Part shown: one piece after another, positions 18,120-25,683 of the stretch
How the letters are laid out: every line of letters starts with the position of its first letter
Numbering within the stretch: the first letter of the stretch is position 1
NCBI RefSeq assembly: GCF_014050145.1
Contig: NZ_JACFYF010000021.1
Coordinates: forward strand, 1-49,304
Direction of reading: 5' to 3'
Length of the DNA stretch: 49,304 nt
DNA from: Vibrio marinisediminis
GTDB taxonomy: Bacteria; Pseudomonadota; Gammaproteobacteria; Enterobacterales; Vibrionaceae
The notes under the pieces: model-generated
Databases searched by the model: none
Seen by the model: the letters and a program-made list of their open reading frames with translations, nothing else
What the model was told of the DNA's origin: nothing
Translations under genes and position numbers: made by a program

Positions 18120-19346
18120 ATGAAAGATACTTACGTAGCGAGGCAACCCATACTAAATGCTCGGAGGCAAACCCTCGGGTACGAGTTGTTGTTCCGCGAC
18201 GGGGAGCGCAATGCTTACCCTGCGCACGTAGAATCGAATCGAGCCACTTATCGCTTAATTGCAGAAAATTTTTTGAGCATCGGCACTAACCCTGTCGTTG
18301 CTCACTCTCGCTGTTTTGTGAACTTCCCTTATCAAAGCTTATTGAGACGTTTGCCTCTCTCTTTACCAAAAAATAAAATCGTTATTGAAGTTTTAGAGAC
18401 TTGTCAGCCGACTGACGAGTTGTATGAGGCTATCCGCGATCTCAAATTGCATGGATATATGATCGCGTTGGATGATTTTGTCTACAGTAGCGAATGGGAA
18501 CGCTTCTTACCTTTAGTGCATATCGTCAAAATTGATCTTTGTGCGATGGGGTTAGAAAATGCCTGCCAGTTCGTTAAGCAACGTATTGCTGGTGGGAGTA
18601 AGCGTAAGTACTTGGCTGAGCGGGTTGAAACAGAACAAGAATTTGTGAAAGCTCGTGAAGCGGGGTTTCATTTTTTCCAAGGCTTCTTCTTTAGCAAACC
18701 TGAAATGATTCGTCAGCGTTATATTAGCCCAGAGCAAGTGATTGCGATTGAGCTATTTAAAGAAGTGTGTAAAGACGATGTCGATTTTGACAAGGTAGAG
18801 CGTATTGTGGCAAGAGATGCCACACTTTCGTATAAGTTACTGCATTTTGTAAATAGCCTTTCTGATCGCTTAGAAGTGTCTATTTGCTCTTTCCGACAAG
18901 CGTTGATCTATCTTGGTCAAGAACGTTTAAAGATGTTTGTTTCTTTAACGGTAGCCTCTTTCATTTCCAATAAAAAGCCTCGTGAACTGCTTTGCCTCTC
19001 ATTGCAGCGAGCTCAGTTTTGTTCACTAATGTCGATTTACAACCCACTGCAACAACACAAAGACCACGCATTCTTAATTGGTTTGTTTTCAATATTGGAT
19101 GCCATGTTCGATCTTTCTATTGAGTATTTGGTTGAGCAATTACCATTAAGCCAAGCGATTAAGTTAGCCTTGCTCGAACGCCAAGGACCTTATGGTATTT
19201 TGCTGACGATCGAAGAGTGTTATGAAAAAGCCGATTGGGAAGGCATGCAAAACGCATGTGAGCTGCTGAACCTATCGATAGACGACGTGATGCTGAAAAT
19301 TTCTGAAGCTCAACGTTGGAGCCAATCAATTCACGCCATTAACTAG
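18120..19346 (+). CDS. cdgJ: EAL-HDOD cyclic-di-GMP phosphodiesterase, CdgJ-like
   Basis: A 408-residue protein with an EAL domain (about residues 5-200) and an HDOD domain (about 205-400). The EAL signature reads ELL in YELLFR, but other catalytic positions look kept: Asn in FVNF, Glu in IEVLE, Asp-Asp in ALDDF, Lys in VKIDL, Glu in LAERVE and Gln in FFQGFFFSKPE. V. cholerae CdgJ (VC0137), in the same neighbourhood, lowers c-di-GMP and promotes motility, so I use that name by homology. There is no sensor domain or membrane segment. Confidence 0.85.
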   Translation: MKDTYVARQPILNARRQTLGYELLFRDGERNAYPAHVESNRATYRLIAENFLSIGTNPVVAHSRCFVNFPYQSLLRRLPLSLPKNKIVIEVLETCQPTDELYEAIRDLKLHGYMIALDDFVYSSEWERFLPLVHIVKIDLCAMGLENACQFVKQRIAGGSKRKYLAERVETEQEFVKAREAGFHFFQGFFFSKPEMIRQRYISPEQVIAIELFKEVCKDDVDFDKVERIVARDATLSYKLLHFVNSLSDRLEVSICSFRQALIYLGQERLKMFVSLTVASFISNKKPRELLCLSLQRAQFCSLMSIYNPLQQHKDHAFLIGLFSILDAMFDLSIEYLVEQLPLSQAIKLALLERQGPYGILLTIEECYEKADWEGMQNACELLNLSIDDVMLKISEAQRWSQSIHAIN

Positions 19347-19387
19347 CCCCTCCCTGGTTTCTGACTGCTAATATGAATTTTCTATGA

Positions 19388-19407
19388 CAAGTATGTGTTC
19401 GTACTTG
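19388..19407. repeat. Inverted repeat upstream of the arsenate operon
   Basis: CAAGTA and TACTTG face each other across eight bases. The right arm overlaps a possible -35 (TTGACC, 19405-19410). It may be part of the arsR promoter region, but no matching -10 is clear. Confidence 0.4.
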
Positions 19408-19430
19408 ACCCACCACTGCAAACAAACAAG

Positions 19431-19460
19431 AATATACGCATATCCATATATGAGTATATT
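19431..19460. promoter_or_regulatory. Probable ArsR operator
   Basis: Two 13-base half-sites, AATATACGCATAT and ATATGAGTATATT, face each other across four bases with a single mismatch. This long AT-rich dyad is the kind of site bound by ArsR/SmtB repressors. It ends seven bases before the arsR start codon, so it also covers the normal SD position. Bound ArsR would block its own promoter. Confidence 0.75.
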
Positions 19461-19466
19461 TTAGTT

Positions 19467-19808
19467 ATGCTGCCACATCAGTTTTTCAAATTACTTTCCG
19501 ATGAGACTCGAGTTCGCTGCCTAATGTTGATTATGCGTGAAGAGTGCTTATCTGTAGGGGAATTGACCCAAGCGCTACAAGAAAGCCAGCCTAAGATTTC
19601 GCGACACCTTGCCCAGTTGCGCTCAAGTGGCATTTTGGTCGATGTACGACAAGGGCAATGGGTGTTCTATCGCCGTGCTCCTTTATTACCGGGGTGGATG
19701 AATAAATTGATTGATGATCTGGTGGCATCAAGCTGTTTAAAAACGCAATACCAGCAAGATATTGAAAGACTTCACACGATGCAGGCTCGACCTGTTTGCT
19801 GCCAATAA
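19467..19808 (+). CDS. arsR: ArsR-family repressor of the arsenate operon
   Basis: A 113-residue winged-helix repressor of the ArsR/SmtB family. [13 protein letters not shown] and [17 protein letters not shown] (the recognition helix) match E. coli ArsR well. The E. coli arsenite site CVCDLC is absent: the aligned region reads SVGELT. Cysteines instead lie at 18, 27, 90, 111 and 112, the last two adjacent at the C terminus. An earlier start at 19395 would place the operator inside the gene, so I start at 19467. It heads an arsR-GAPDH-phosphatase-arsJ operon like the var operon described in V. cholerae. Confidence 0.88.
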   Translation: MLPHQFFKLLSDETRVRCLMLIMREECLSVGELTQALQESQPKISRHLAQLRSSGILVDVRQGQWVFYRRAPLLPGWMNKLIDDLVASSCLKTQYQQDIERLHTMQARPVCCQ

Positions 19809-19828
19809 ATATAGAAAGAGATACGACT

Positions 19829-20830
19829 ATGACAATTAAAGTAGGGATTAACGGATTTGGCCGAATTGGGCGCTTGGCACTTCGCGCGGCATTTGATTGG
19901 CCTGAACTTGAGTTTGTATTGATTAATGATGCCGCTGGTGATTGCGCAACTCTTGCTCATCTACTTGAGTTTGATTCAGTACAAGGGCGCTGGAGTCACG
20001 CGGTACAAACCGAAGGCGATGAAATGCTAATTGCTGGTCAGCGTATCAAGACAACGTGTGAAAGAGAGATTGATGCTGTTGATTGGTCTGGCTGTGATGT
20101 AGTGATTGAAGCGACGGGTGTTCATCGTCACACTAAGTTTCTTAATAAATATTTAGAGCAAGGGGTAAAACGCGTAGTGGTTTCTGCTCCTGTAAAGGAA
20201 GAGGGCATTGCGAATATCGTGGTCGGGGTCAATGACGACATTTTCAATCCGGATGTTCACCGTATCGTGACTGCTGCATCGTGCACCACTAACTGCATTG
20301 CACCAATAGTGAAAGTTATTCACGAAAAACTGGGTATTGAGCAATCGGCCTTTACGACAATCCATGACCTAACTAATACCCAAACCATTTTGGATGCGCC
20401 ACATAAAGATCTCCGCCGTGCTCGTGCGTGCGGCATGAGCTTAATTCCTACCACCACGGGTTCTGCGACAGCGATTGTTGAAATCTTTCCTGAGCTTGCG
20501 GGAAAGATTAACGGGCATGCCGTTCGCGTGCCGCTAGCCAATGCATCACTTACTGACATCATTTTTGATGTGAAGCGTGATACTACCGCTGAAGAGGTCA
20601 ACACATTGTTGAAAGAAGCGGCGCAAGGTGAGCTAAACGGTATTCTAGGTTTTGAAGACCGCCCGCTGGTCTCAATTGACTACAAAGGTGATCAACGTTC
20701 AACCATCGTCGATGCACTATCTACCATGGTTGTCGGTACGCGCATGGTAAAAATTTACGCTTGGTACGATAACGAGATGGGCTATGCGACACGCACCGCT
20801 GAGTTGGTACGTACAGTCGGTTTGGCGTAA
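19829..20830 (+). CDS. ArsJ-associated glyceraldehyde-3-phosphate dehydrogenase
   Basis: A 333-residue NAD-dependent GAPDH. The dinucleotide-binding motif is INGFGRIGR at 7-15. The catalytic cysteine is Cys152 in AASCTTNC, and the partner histidine is His179 in TIHDLTNTQ. In ArsJ systems such a GAPDH uses arsenate in place of phosphate and makes 1-arseno-3-phosphoglycerate, which ArsJ exports. Position between arsR and arsJ assigns it that task rather than central glycolysis. It starts after GAAAGAGA, 20 bases past the arsR stop. Confidence 0.92.
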   Translation: MTIKVGINGFGRIGRLALRAAFDWPELEFVLINDAAGDCATLAHLLEFDSVQGRWSHAVQTEGDEMLIAGQRIKTTCEREIDAVDWSGCDVVIEATGVHRHTKFLNKYLEQGVKRVVVSAPVKEEGIANIVVGVNDDIFNPDVHRIVTAASCTTNCIAPIVKVIHEKLGIEQSAFTTIHDLTNTQTILDAPHKDLRRARACGMSLIPTTTGSATAIVEIFPELAGKINGHAVRVPLANASLTDIIFDVKRDTTAEEVNTLLKEAAQGELNGILGFEDRPLVSIDYKGDQRSTIVDALSTMVVGTRMVKIYAWYDNEMGYATRTAELVRTVGLA

Positions 20831-20840
20831 GGAGAGAATG

Positions 20841-21332
20841 ATGACACATCCAACATGGCAGCTTGATGTTGAGCAAGGCGCGTTAATTTTAACCCCTTGC
20901 CCAGGAACCAAAGATGCGTCTTTGCAAGAGAGCTTAGAGCAATTGAAAGCGCAAGGTGTGCAAGCGGTGGTCACCGCGTTAGATGACCATGAACTGGCAG
21001 AGAAAAATGTCGCTCAACTTGGTTCATTGACCCAAGAGTTGGGTATGCAGTGGTTCCAAATTGAGATTGAAGATGATTGTGCACCAGATGCCAGTTTTGC
21101 TGCTAAATGGCAAGCCGCATCCCCTGCGTTGCAAGCGATAGTTGATCAAGGTGGCAAAGTGGCTATGCACTGCATGGGGGGCTCTGGTCGTACGGGGTTG
21201 CTCGCTGCCCATTTACTGTTAGAGCGCGATTGGGTATTGGCTGACATTGTTTCGCAAGTGCAAGGTTTACGCCCTGGCGCGTTCACCAAACCGGTTCAAC
21301 TTGAGTACATTGAGCAAGTTGCTCAACGCTAA
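20841..21332 (+). CDS. Dual-specificity-type phosphatase in the arsenate operon
   Basis: A 163-residue cytoplasmic protein with the cysteine phosphatase signature HCMGGSGRTG (Cys111, Arg117), of the CDKN3-like/dual-specificity class. A possible general acid lies in EIEDDCAPD (about 77-83). The family is associated with ArsJ operons, but the substrate is unknown. An ATG at 20838 is also in frame; 20841 has better spacing (six bases) from AAGGAG. The GAPDH stop is 10 bases upstream. It is not an ArsC reductase of the low-molecular-weight phosphatase type, which has a different fold and an N-terminal CX5R loop. Confidence 0.85.
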   Translation: MTHPTWQLDVEQGALILTPCPGTKDASLQESLEQLKAQGVQAVVTALDDHELAEKNVAQLGSLTQELGMQWFQIEIEDDCAPDASFAAKWQAASPALQAIVDQGGKVAMHCMGGSGRTGLLAAHLLLERDWVLADIVSQVQGLRPGAFTKPVQLEYIEQVAQR

Positions 21333-21344
21333 TAATTCGCTCTA

Positions 21345-21377
21345 AGAGCTTTTAGATCATCGGTGTCCAAAAGCTCT
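21345..21377 (+). repeat. Intercistronic hairpin before arsJ
   Basis: AGAGCTTTT (21345-21353) and AAAAGCTCT (21369-21377) form a perfect 9-bp stem with a 15-base loop. No T-run follows, so this is not a standard terminator. It lies in the 70-base gap between the phosphatase gene and arsJ and may affect mRNA stability or partial attenuation. Confidence 0.6.
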
Positions 21378-21402
21378 ATTCGCTGTTCACATAAGGTGGC
21401 TT

Positions 21403-22623
21403 ATGTTTGCCAATCTAAGCAAAAGTGTTCGCCAATACATGTTGGTCACTTTCAATTATTGGAATTTTACCGTTACGGATGGTGCACTGCGCATGCTGGT
21501 GGTGCTCTATTTCCATGATTTGGGTTACAGCACATTAGAGATTGCCTCACTTTTCCTTTTCTATGAATTCTTTGGTGTGGTAACCAATCTCATTGGTGGT
21601 TGGCTGGGCGCGAGACTCGGCTTGAATAAAACCATGAACTTAGGCTTAGCGATGCAAGTCGTTGCGCTCGTGATGCTTGCGGTGCCTAATGCTTGGTTAA
21701 CGATTCCTTGGGTTATGTTGGCACAGGCTATGTCTGGTATTGCTAAAGATCTCAATAAGATGAGTGCGAAGAGTTCGATCAAAGCGTTAGTGCCAGATGA
21801 TCAGCAAGGAGCACTTTACAAATGGATCGCAATCTTGACGGGCTCAAAAAACGCTTTGAAAGGTGTCGGATTCTTTGTCGGTGGATTGTTGTTGTCGCTG
21901 GTGGGCTTTAAAGCCGCAGTGCTTTTGATGGCTGGCGTGTTAACACTGGTTCTTATCGGTAGCTTGTTAGGGCTTGAGCGTGATATGGGTAAAGCCAAAA
22001 TAAAACCCAAATTTAGCCAAATTTTTTCTAAGTCTGACTCGATTAATATTCTCTCTGCCGCGCGTATGTTCCTATTTGGAGCACGAGATGTCTGGTTTGT
22101 AATTGCATTGCCTATTTATCTTGGCAGCGTATTTGGCTGGTCGCATTTATGGGTAGGGGGCTTTTTGGCGTTGTGGGTCATTGCTTATGGCTTTGTGCAG
22201 GGACTTGCCCCAAAAATTACCGGTAAGGCACAAGGTCGAGTGCCTGATGGTCATGCAGCACTCGTTTGGGCGGCTTTATTAGCGGTGATCACCGCAGGTA
22301 TCGCTTATGCGGTACAAATTGAATGGCAACCTCAATTGGTGATTGTGGTTGGCTTACTTATCTTTGGCGCAGTATTTGCGGTTAACTCTTCACTTCACTC
22401 TTACTTGATTGTTAGCTATGCCAAGGGGGATGGGGTGTCGCTCGATGTCGGTTTTTACTATATGGCGAATGCGATGGGGCGCTTAATTGGAACCGTTCTT
22501 TCAGGCTGGGTATTCCAAATTGCGGGACTTTCAGCTTGCCTATGGGTCTCGTTTGCTTTCCTGGCGATCACCACACTTATCTCGATTAAGTTACCTAAGT
22601 TAGAGGCTGTGGCGAGCTCGTAA
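21403..22623 (+). CDS. arsJ: ArsJ organoarsenical efflux permease (MFS)
   Basis: A 406-residue major facilitator protein with about 12 membrane segments. FNYWNFTVTDGALRMLVVL, GARLGLNK and the cytoplasmic loop GIAKDLNKMSAKSSIK are characteristic of ArsJ. It exports 1-arseno-3-phosphoglycerate, which breaks down outside to arsenate, so the cell detoxifies arsenate without reducing it. It is preceded by AAGGTGG and followed by a terminator. The window contains no arsC, arsB or acr3. Confidence 0.92.
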   Translation: MFANLSKSVRQYMLVTFNYWNFTVTDGALRMLVVLYFHDLGYSTLEIASLFLFYEFFGVVTNLIGGWLGARLGLNKTMNLGLAMQVVALVMLAVPNAWLTIPWVMLAQAMSGIAKDLNKMSAKSSIKALVPDDQQGALYKWIAILTGSKNALKGVGFFVGGLLLSLVGFKAAVLLMAGVLTLVLIGSLLGLERDMGKAKIKPKFSQIFSKSDSINILSAARMFLFGARDVWFVIALPIYLGSVFGWSHLWVGGFLALWVIAYGFVQGLAPKITGKAQGRVPDGHAALVWAALLAVITAGIAYAVQIEWQPQLVIVVGLLIFGAVFAVNSSLHSYLIVSYAKGDGVSLDVGFYYMANAMGRLIGTVLSGWVFQIAGLSACLWVSFAFLAITTLISIKLPKLEAVASS

Positions 22624-22651
22624 TTGTCTGCTGTGTTTTTAAGAGCTTACT

Positions 22652-22699
22652 AAAAGCTGACTAAACCGTTACATCACATTGGTTTAGTCAGCTTTTTTA
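22652..22699 (+). terminator. Terminator of the arsenate operon
   Basis: A perfect 16-bp stem, AAAAGCTGACTAAACC with GGTTTAGTCAGCTTTT, has a 13-base loop and ends in T residues. It closes the arsR-arsJ transcript 28 bases after the arsJ stop. Confidence 0.88.
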
Positions 22700-22740
22700 T
22701 TGCTATATTCAATACACTTGGTTTTATCGATTGGTCGTTT

Positions 22741-23754
22741 ATGAGAGAACGCGTTCGCTTTTTTGATCTTTTACGCTGTGTGGCGGCTGTTGCCGTGATT
22801 GCTATTCATGTGCTTGCGCCTTATCGACATGAACTGGGGATTATTCCGTTTGATCAATGGGCGACAGCGGTATCGATTAACAGTATTAGCCGCTGGGCAG
22901 TCCCTGTGTTTATTTTGATCACTGGTGCTTTGATGTTGAGTGATAAGCGTGACTTCGAGTTCGGCTATTACGTTAAGCGGCGCTTAGGCAAAGTGATGCT
23001 GCCTTTCTTAGTTTGGTCGTTGTTCTATGCCTATTTATCCGGTTGGTCTGCACAAGGGTTTGATGGTCAAGTGGCGCAGCAGGTATTGGTTGAAAGCCCT
23101 TCTCATGCGACCTATTATCACCTTGGTTTCTTCTACTACTTTATACCGCTCTATTTTGTTATTCCGTTTTTTCAATGGGTTGTAAAACAAGGCAATGATG
23201 GCGCGCTATACGCCTATGTCGCGATTTGGCTAGCCACAAGCTTATTGTATCTACTCGGAATTAATGGACCTTGGAACGCTGAGTTATGGCTCTATAGTGG
23301 CTATTTGCCGCTTGGGTATCTGTTGTATCAAAAGTTGCCGATGAAGCGTGCGGTTGTGATTGGCTTTACTTGGTTAGGCATTGCAGCCCTGATGCTCACG
23401 GTATTTATGGTGATCACGAACAGTGTCGAATTAGGCAAATATACCGTAGGGCGCTGGCTGTCTTATAAAACGCTCAATGTGGTGCTTGCGGCGAGCATGA
23501 TTTTTGTGGTTTGCCGCTATGTGAGTGACTTCATTTCGCCGCGAGGGCACAAAGTGGTTGAGTTTGTCAGCCAATACAGTTTGGGTATTTATATCCTACA
23601 CCCGATATTCTTGTGGCCAATGAAGGCGTTTGGCTGGGATGAGGGGCATCCTATTTGGGTGATCCCGCTGTGGGTGATGGTGAGTGGTGGTGGCGCGCTA
23701 GCTTTGAGCTGGTTGCTAGCGCGAACAAAGAAAACGGCGTGGCTACTTCCTTAG
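22741..23754 (+). CDS. Acyltransferase 3 family membrane protein
   Basis: A 337-residue integral membrane O-acyltransferase of the acyltransferase-3 family, with about ten membrane segments. The N terminus FFDLLRCVAAVAVIAIHVLAP carries the conserved Arg and His of the family, and SLGIYILHPIFLWP is the C-terminal hallmark. Such proteins acetylate or succinylate surface glycans; the E. coli relative WecH acts on enterobacterial common antigen. No glycan genes are nearby, so the substrate is open. It converges on the DUF2500 gene without a visible terminator. Confidence 0.85.
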   Translation: MRERVRFFDLLRCVAAVAVIAIHVLAPYRHELGIIPFDQWATAVSINSISRWAVPVFILITGALMLSDKRDFEFGYYVKRRLGKVMLPFLVWSLFYAYLSGWSAQGFDGQVAQQVLVESPSHATYYHLGFFYYFIPLYFVIPFFQWVVKQGNDGALYAYVAIWLATSLLYLLGINGPWNAELWLYSGYLPLGYLLYQKLPMKRAVVIGFTWLGIAALMLTVFMVITNSVELGKYTVGRWLSYKTLNVVLAASMIFVVCRYVSDFISPRGHKVVEFVSQYSLGIYILHPIFLWPMKAFGWDEGHPIWVIPLWVMVSGGGALALSWLLARTKKTAWLLP

Positions 23755-23776
23755 TGATGATCTGGTCAATAATGGA

Positions 23777-24106
23777 TTAACGCTTTATTGCGAAGTGAAG
23801 AAACTTATCACCTTGATAAGTGAGTGTGCCTTTGTCGCCTGGGTTTAGTGCGTGAAAGTAATGAATACCAACTTGAAACTCACGTTTTGGACCGAGACGC
23901 CCTCGTTGCACGTAAATCCAATATTCTTGATCATCCTGGCCTGGTTGTGTCTCTTTCAGCTCTATCGCTTGTTTGTCCAATATCGTGACATTCACAGTTT
24001 GTTCTGGTGCATTTTCACCTTGTACATGTCGACGATAGAAATTGGTAAATACCCAACCCGCCAAGAGACACAGTAATGCGATGGCGAAAAATATTGAAAT
24101 AGGCAT
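23777..24106 (-). CDS. DUF2500 family membrane-anchored protein
   Basis: A 109-residue protein with one N-terminal membrane segment (about residues 2-21) and a small soluble domain. The C-terminal stretch HALNPGDKGTLTYQGDKFLHF matches the DUF2500 family, which includes E. coli YhhM. The function is unknown. A longer frame from 24133 exists, but the ATG at 24106 sits six bases after a very strong SD (GGAGGAGGAA). In E. coli yhhM lies in the same cluster as rsmD, yhhL and yhhN, all of which are nearby here. Confidence 0.85.
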   Translation of the reverse strand: MPISIFFAIALLCLLAGWVFTNFYRRHVQGENAPEQTVNVTILDKQAIELKETQPGQDDQEYWIYVQRGRLGPKREFQVGIHYFHALNPGDKGTLTYQGDKFLHFAIKR

Positions 24107-24206
24107 TCGTTCCTCCTCCATGAACCTAAGCATGCATTCTAGCTACTTTTTTGAATGGATGTTGACTATGCTCTGAGATATGAAGCACATATTGTTGATA
24201 TCGAAA

Positions 24207-24223
24207 ATAGATCTTCGATCTAT
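24207..24223. repeat. Small palindrome upstream of the HEPN-like gene
   Basis: ATAGATC and GATCTAT face each other across TTC. It lies in the 253-base gap between the divergent DUF2500 gene and the gene at 24360 and could be an operator. No protein can be assigned. Confidence 0.4.
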
Positions 24224-24359
24224 ATCACAAGCTATTGACGATTAAGTCGTTAATCTAGAGATGATCAGATATTTCATTTGTATGATTAGCCATAGAACGA
24301 GTCATTATTAAAATGAGAATAGGGGCGAAAACTGTCGTACATATCCAGGGAGAGAAGTT

Positions 24360-24725
24360 ATGTCAGATATCGATAGCGTAATTACACGCACTCGCAAGAT
24401 CGAGCATCTGCTGAGAACCCAATACCATGCAGAAGGTAAAGGTCTGCATCAGTTGATCACTAGCTGTGAAGAGCGCTTACCTCATACGATTGTAGGAAAG
24501 CTGCGCTTTATTGCGACTATTCGCAATAAAGTTGTTCATGAATATGACTATGAGCTAGAAAACCGTCGTGAATTTCTTGCGGTTTGCGATGAATGTGAAA
24601 AAGAGCTCACACCAAGAAGTAGCCGCTTTATATGGCGGGTAGCAATCTCGTTGATGGCGTTGATTACTTTGGCGGCAATGCTGTTTTATTACGCACATTG
24701 GGATGTTTTAACGGAACACTTCTAG
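24360..24725 (+). CDS. HEPN/DUF4145-like protein with a C-terminal membrane anchor
   Basis: A 121-residue protein. Residues about 5-85 are all-helical and contain IRNKVVHEY, the Arg-X4-His type motif seen in HEPN domains, in the DUF4145-like arrangement. Residues about 94-113 (AISLMALITLAAMLFYYAHW) form a single membrane segment near the C terminus. Some HEPN proteins are ribonucleases, others only scaffolds; no partner antitoxin gene is adjacent. The SD is GGGAGAGA. The domain call is by eye and the function is not known. Confidence 0.65.
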   Translation: MSDIDSVITRTRKIEHLLRTQYHAEGKGLHQLITSCEERLPHTIVGKLRFIATIRNKVVHEYDYELENRREFLAVCDECEKELTPRSSRFIWRVAISLMALITLAAMLFYYAHWDVLTEHF

Positions 24726-24830
24726 TGATTGAATTGAAATGAATAAAACGGAAGGTTTTACATTAAGGTGTAAAATTAGAAGTGAGTTTAAATATTGAAC
24801 ATCAATTGGTCATTATTGAGTCATAAAGCA

Positions 24831-24863
24831 AAAAGGGACGCCATTGGCGTCCCTTTTGTTTTT
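24831..24863. terminator. Terminator
   Basis: AAAAGGGACGCC (24831-24842) pairs with GGCGTCCCTTTT (24846-24857) across ATT, followed by a T-rich tail on the plus strand. On the minus strand it also ends in T residues, so it could close the small ORF at 24874 as well. Confidence 0.88.
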
Positions 24864-24873
24864 TTAAGGTTAA

Positions 24874-24954
24874 CTAGTACATCATCGGTAGGGTCATCAA
24901 GCCGACGATGACTGCGATCATTACAAGTCCTTGTTTTTGTGAAGAAGTAATCAT
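24874..24954 (-). CDS. Putative 26-residue single-pass membrane protein
   Basis: A short ORF encoding a 26-residue peptide: a polar start (MITSSQKQ) followed by one hydrophobic helix (GLVMIAVIVGLMTLPMMY). The ATG lies seven bases after GGGAG, an excellent SD, and a terminator stands right after the stop. The layout fits a small membrane protein with its own transcript. I recognise no family; the size and topology resemble tiny respiratory or membrane-stress peptides, but no role can be assigned. Confidence 0.6.
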   Translation of the reverse strand: MITSSQKQGLVMIAVIVGLMTLPMMY

Positions 24955-25344
24955 AGGTCTGCTCCCTTATTATGATGTTTAATGTTATGTTTTACAGAAT
25001 AGCAGAATTTCACCCACTTGATCAAGGATTAAGCTTAAAACATGCCATAAAAACAAATTAATGGTCTCGATTATGGCTGTTTATCGGATGTTTTGGTGAG
25101 CGTTTTTTCAATTTTGTCGCTAGAGTATTACGTGTGAGCTGGATGTTTTTTTGTGTAAGTTATTGTATTTAAATAAATAAAAACAAGCTCAATAAGTGTT
25201 CAATCGTTTTTTGTGATATTTTGGTGTTTTCGGTTGTTCAGATCGTGTTTTTGCTCGTTTGTCGTGGTTTTTGCTTTTTCATTTATGCGTGGATGCAATA
25301 AATTCTCATCAAATGAGAGTGTAATGTGATTCACTGGGCGAAAA

Positions 25345-25369
25345 ATTATTTTCATATTTTGAAAATAAT
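25345..25369. repeat. AT-rich inverted repeat
   Basis: ATTATTTTCA and TGAAAATAAT face each other across five bases. It lies in the long G/T-skewed gap and could be an operator or hairpin. Confidence 0.5.
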
Positions 25370-25514
25370 GAATATTCGAGTTTTTTGTGAGTGGTAATCT
25401 TATTTAAGTGTTTGTTGTTTAAGGTTTTTTGTGGTTGTTATGATTGTTAATTTAACACGGGTGAGGTTGCTTTGTTTGGCTTTTGTGGCTTTAAAGTCAC
25501 TTAGGGCTGGTTGA

Positions 25515-25592
25515 GTGAAAAAACAAAGTGCTCAGCAAGAGAGTGAAGAGGCTCGAACCATTAGAGGCAGGTTAAAAACGAATCAAGTTTGA
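25515..25592 (+). CDS. Possible short leader ORF before yhhN
   Basis: A GTG-initiated 25-codon ORF (VKKQSAQQESEEARTIRGRL...) ends 91 bases before yhhN. A weak SD (AGGG) precedes it. The highly charged sequence has no recognised family. It may be chance. Confidence 0.2.
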   Translation: MKKQSAQQESEEARTIRGRLKTNQV

Positions 25593-25683
25593 ATCGCAAC
25601 CAAGATCCAAGTTTTTTGTTCAGAGTGTGGACAATCGTGACTTCCTGCCTAAACTGGCCGTTCAAAGTTATTGAGGTATCATC

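Larger units (their letters stand above)
24726..25683. other. Long intergenic region, G/T-skewed on the plus strand
   Basis: This gap of nearly 960 bases holds a terminator (24831-24860) and a 26-codon minus-strand ORF (24874-24954). From about 25020 to 25520 the plus strand is rich in T and G and poor in C. Two palindromes (25304-25318, 25345-25369) and a possible short ORF at 25515-25592 are visible. I recognise no RNA family. An AGGCAGG/CCTGCCT pair at about 25565 and 25645 could shape a leader of yhhN. Confidence 0.5.

Noticed and set aside
20841-21332. ArsC-type arsenate reductase
   Set aside because: The HCX5R loop lies late (Cys111) in a dual-specificity-type fold, not at the N terminus as in thioredoxin-linked ArsC, and no glutaredoxin-type ArsC motif is present.
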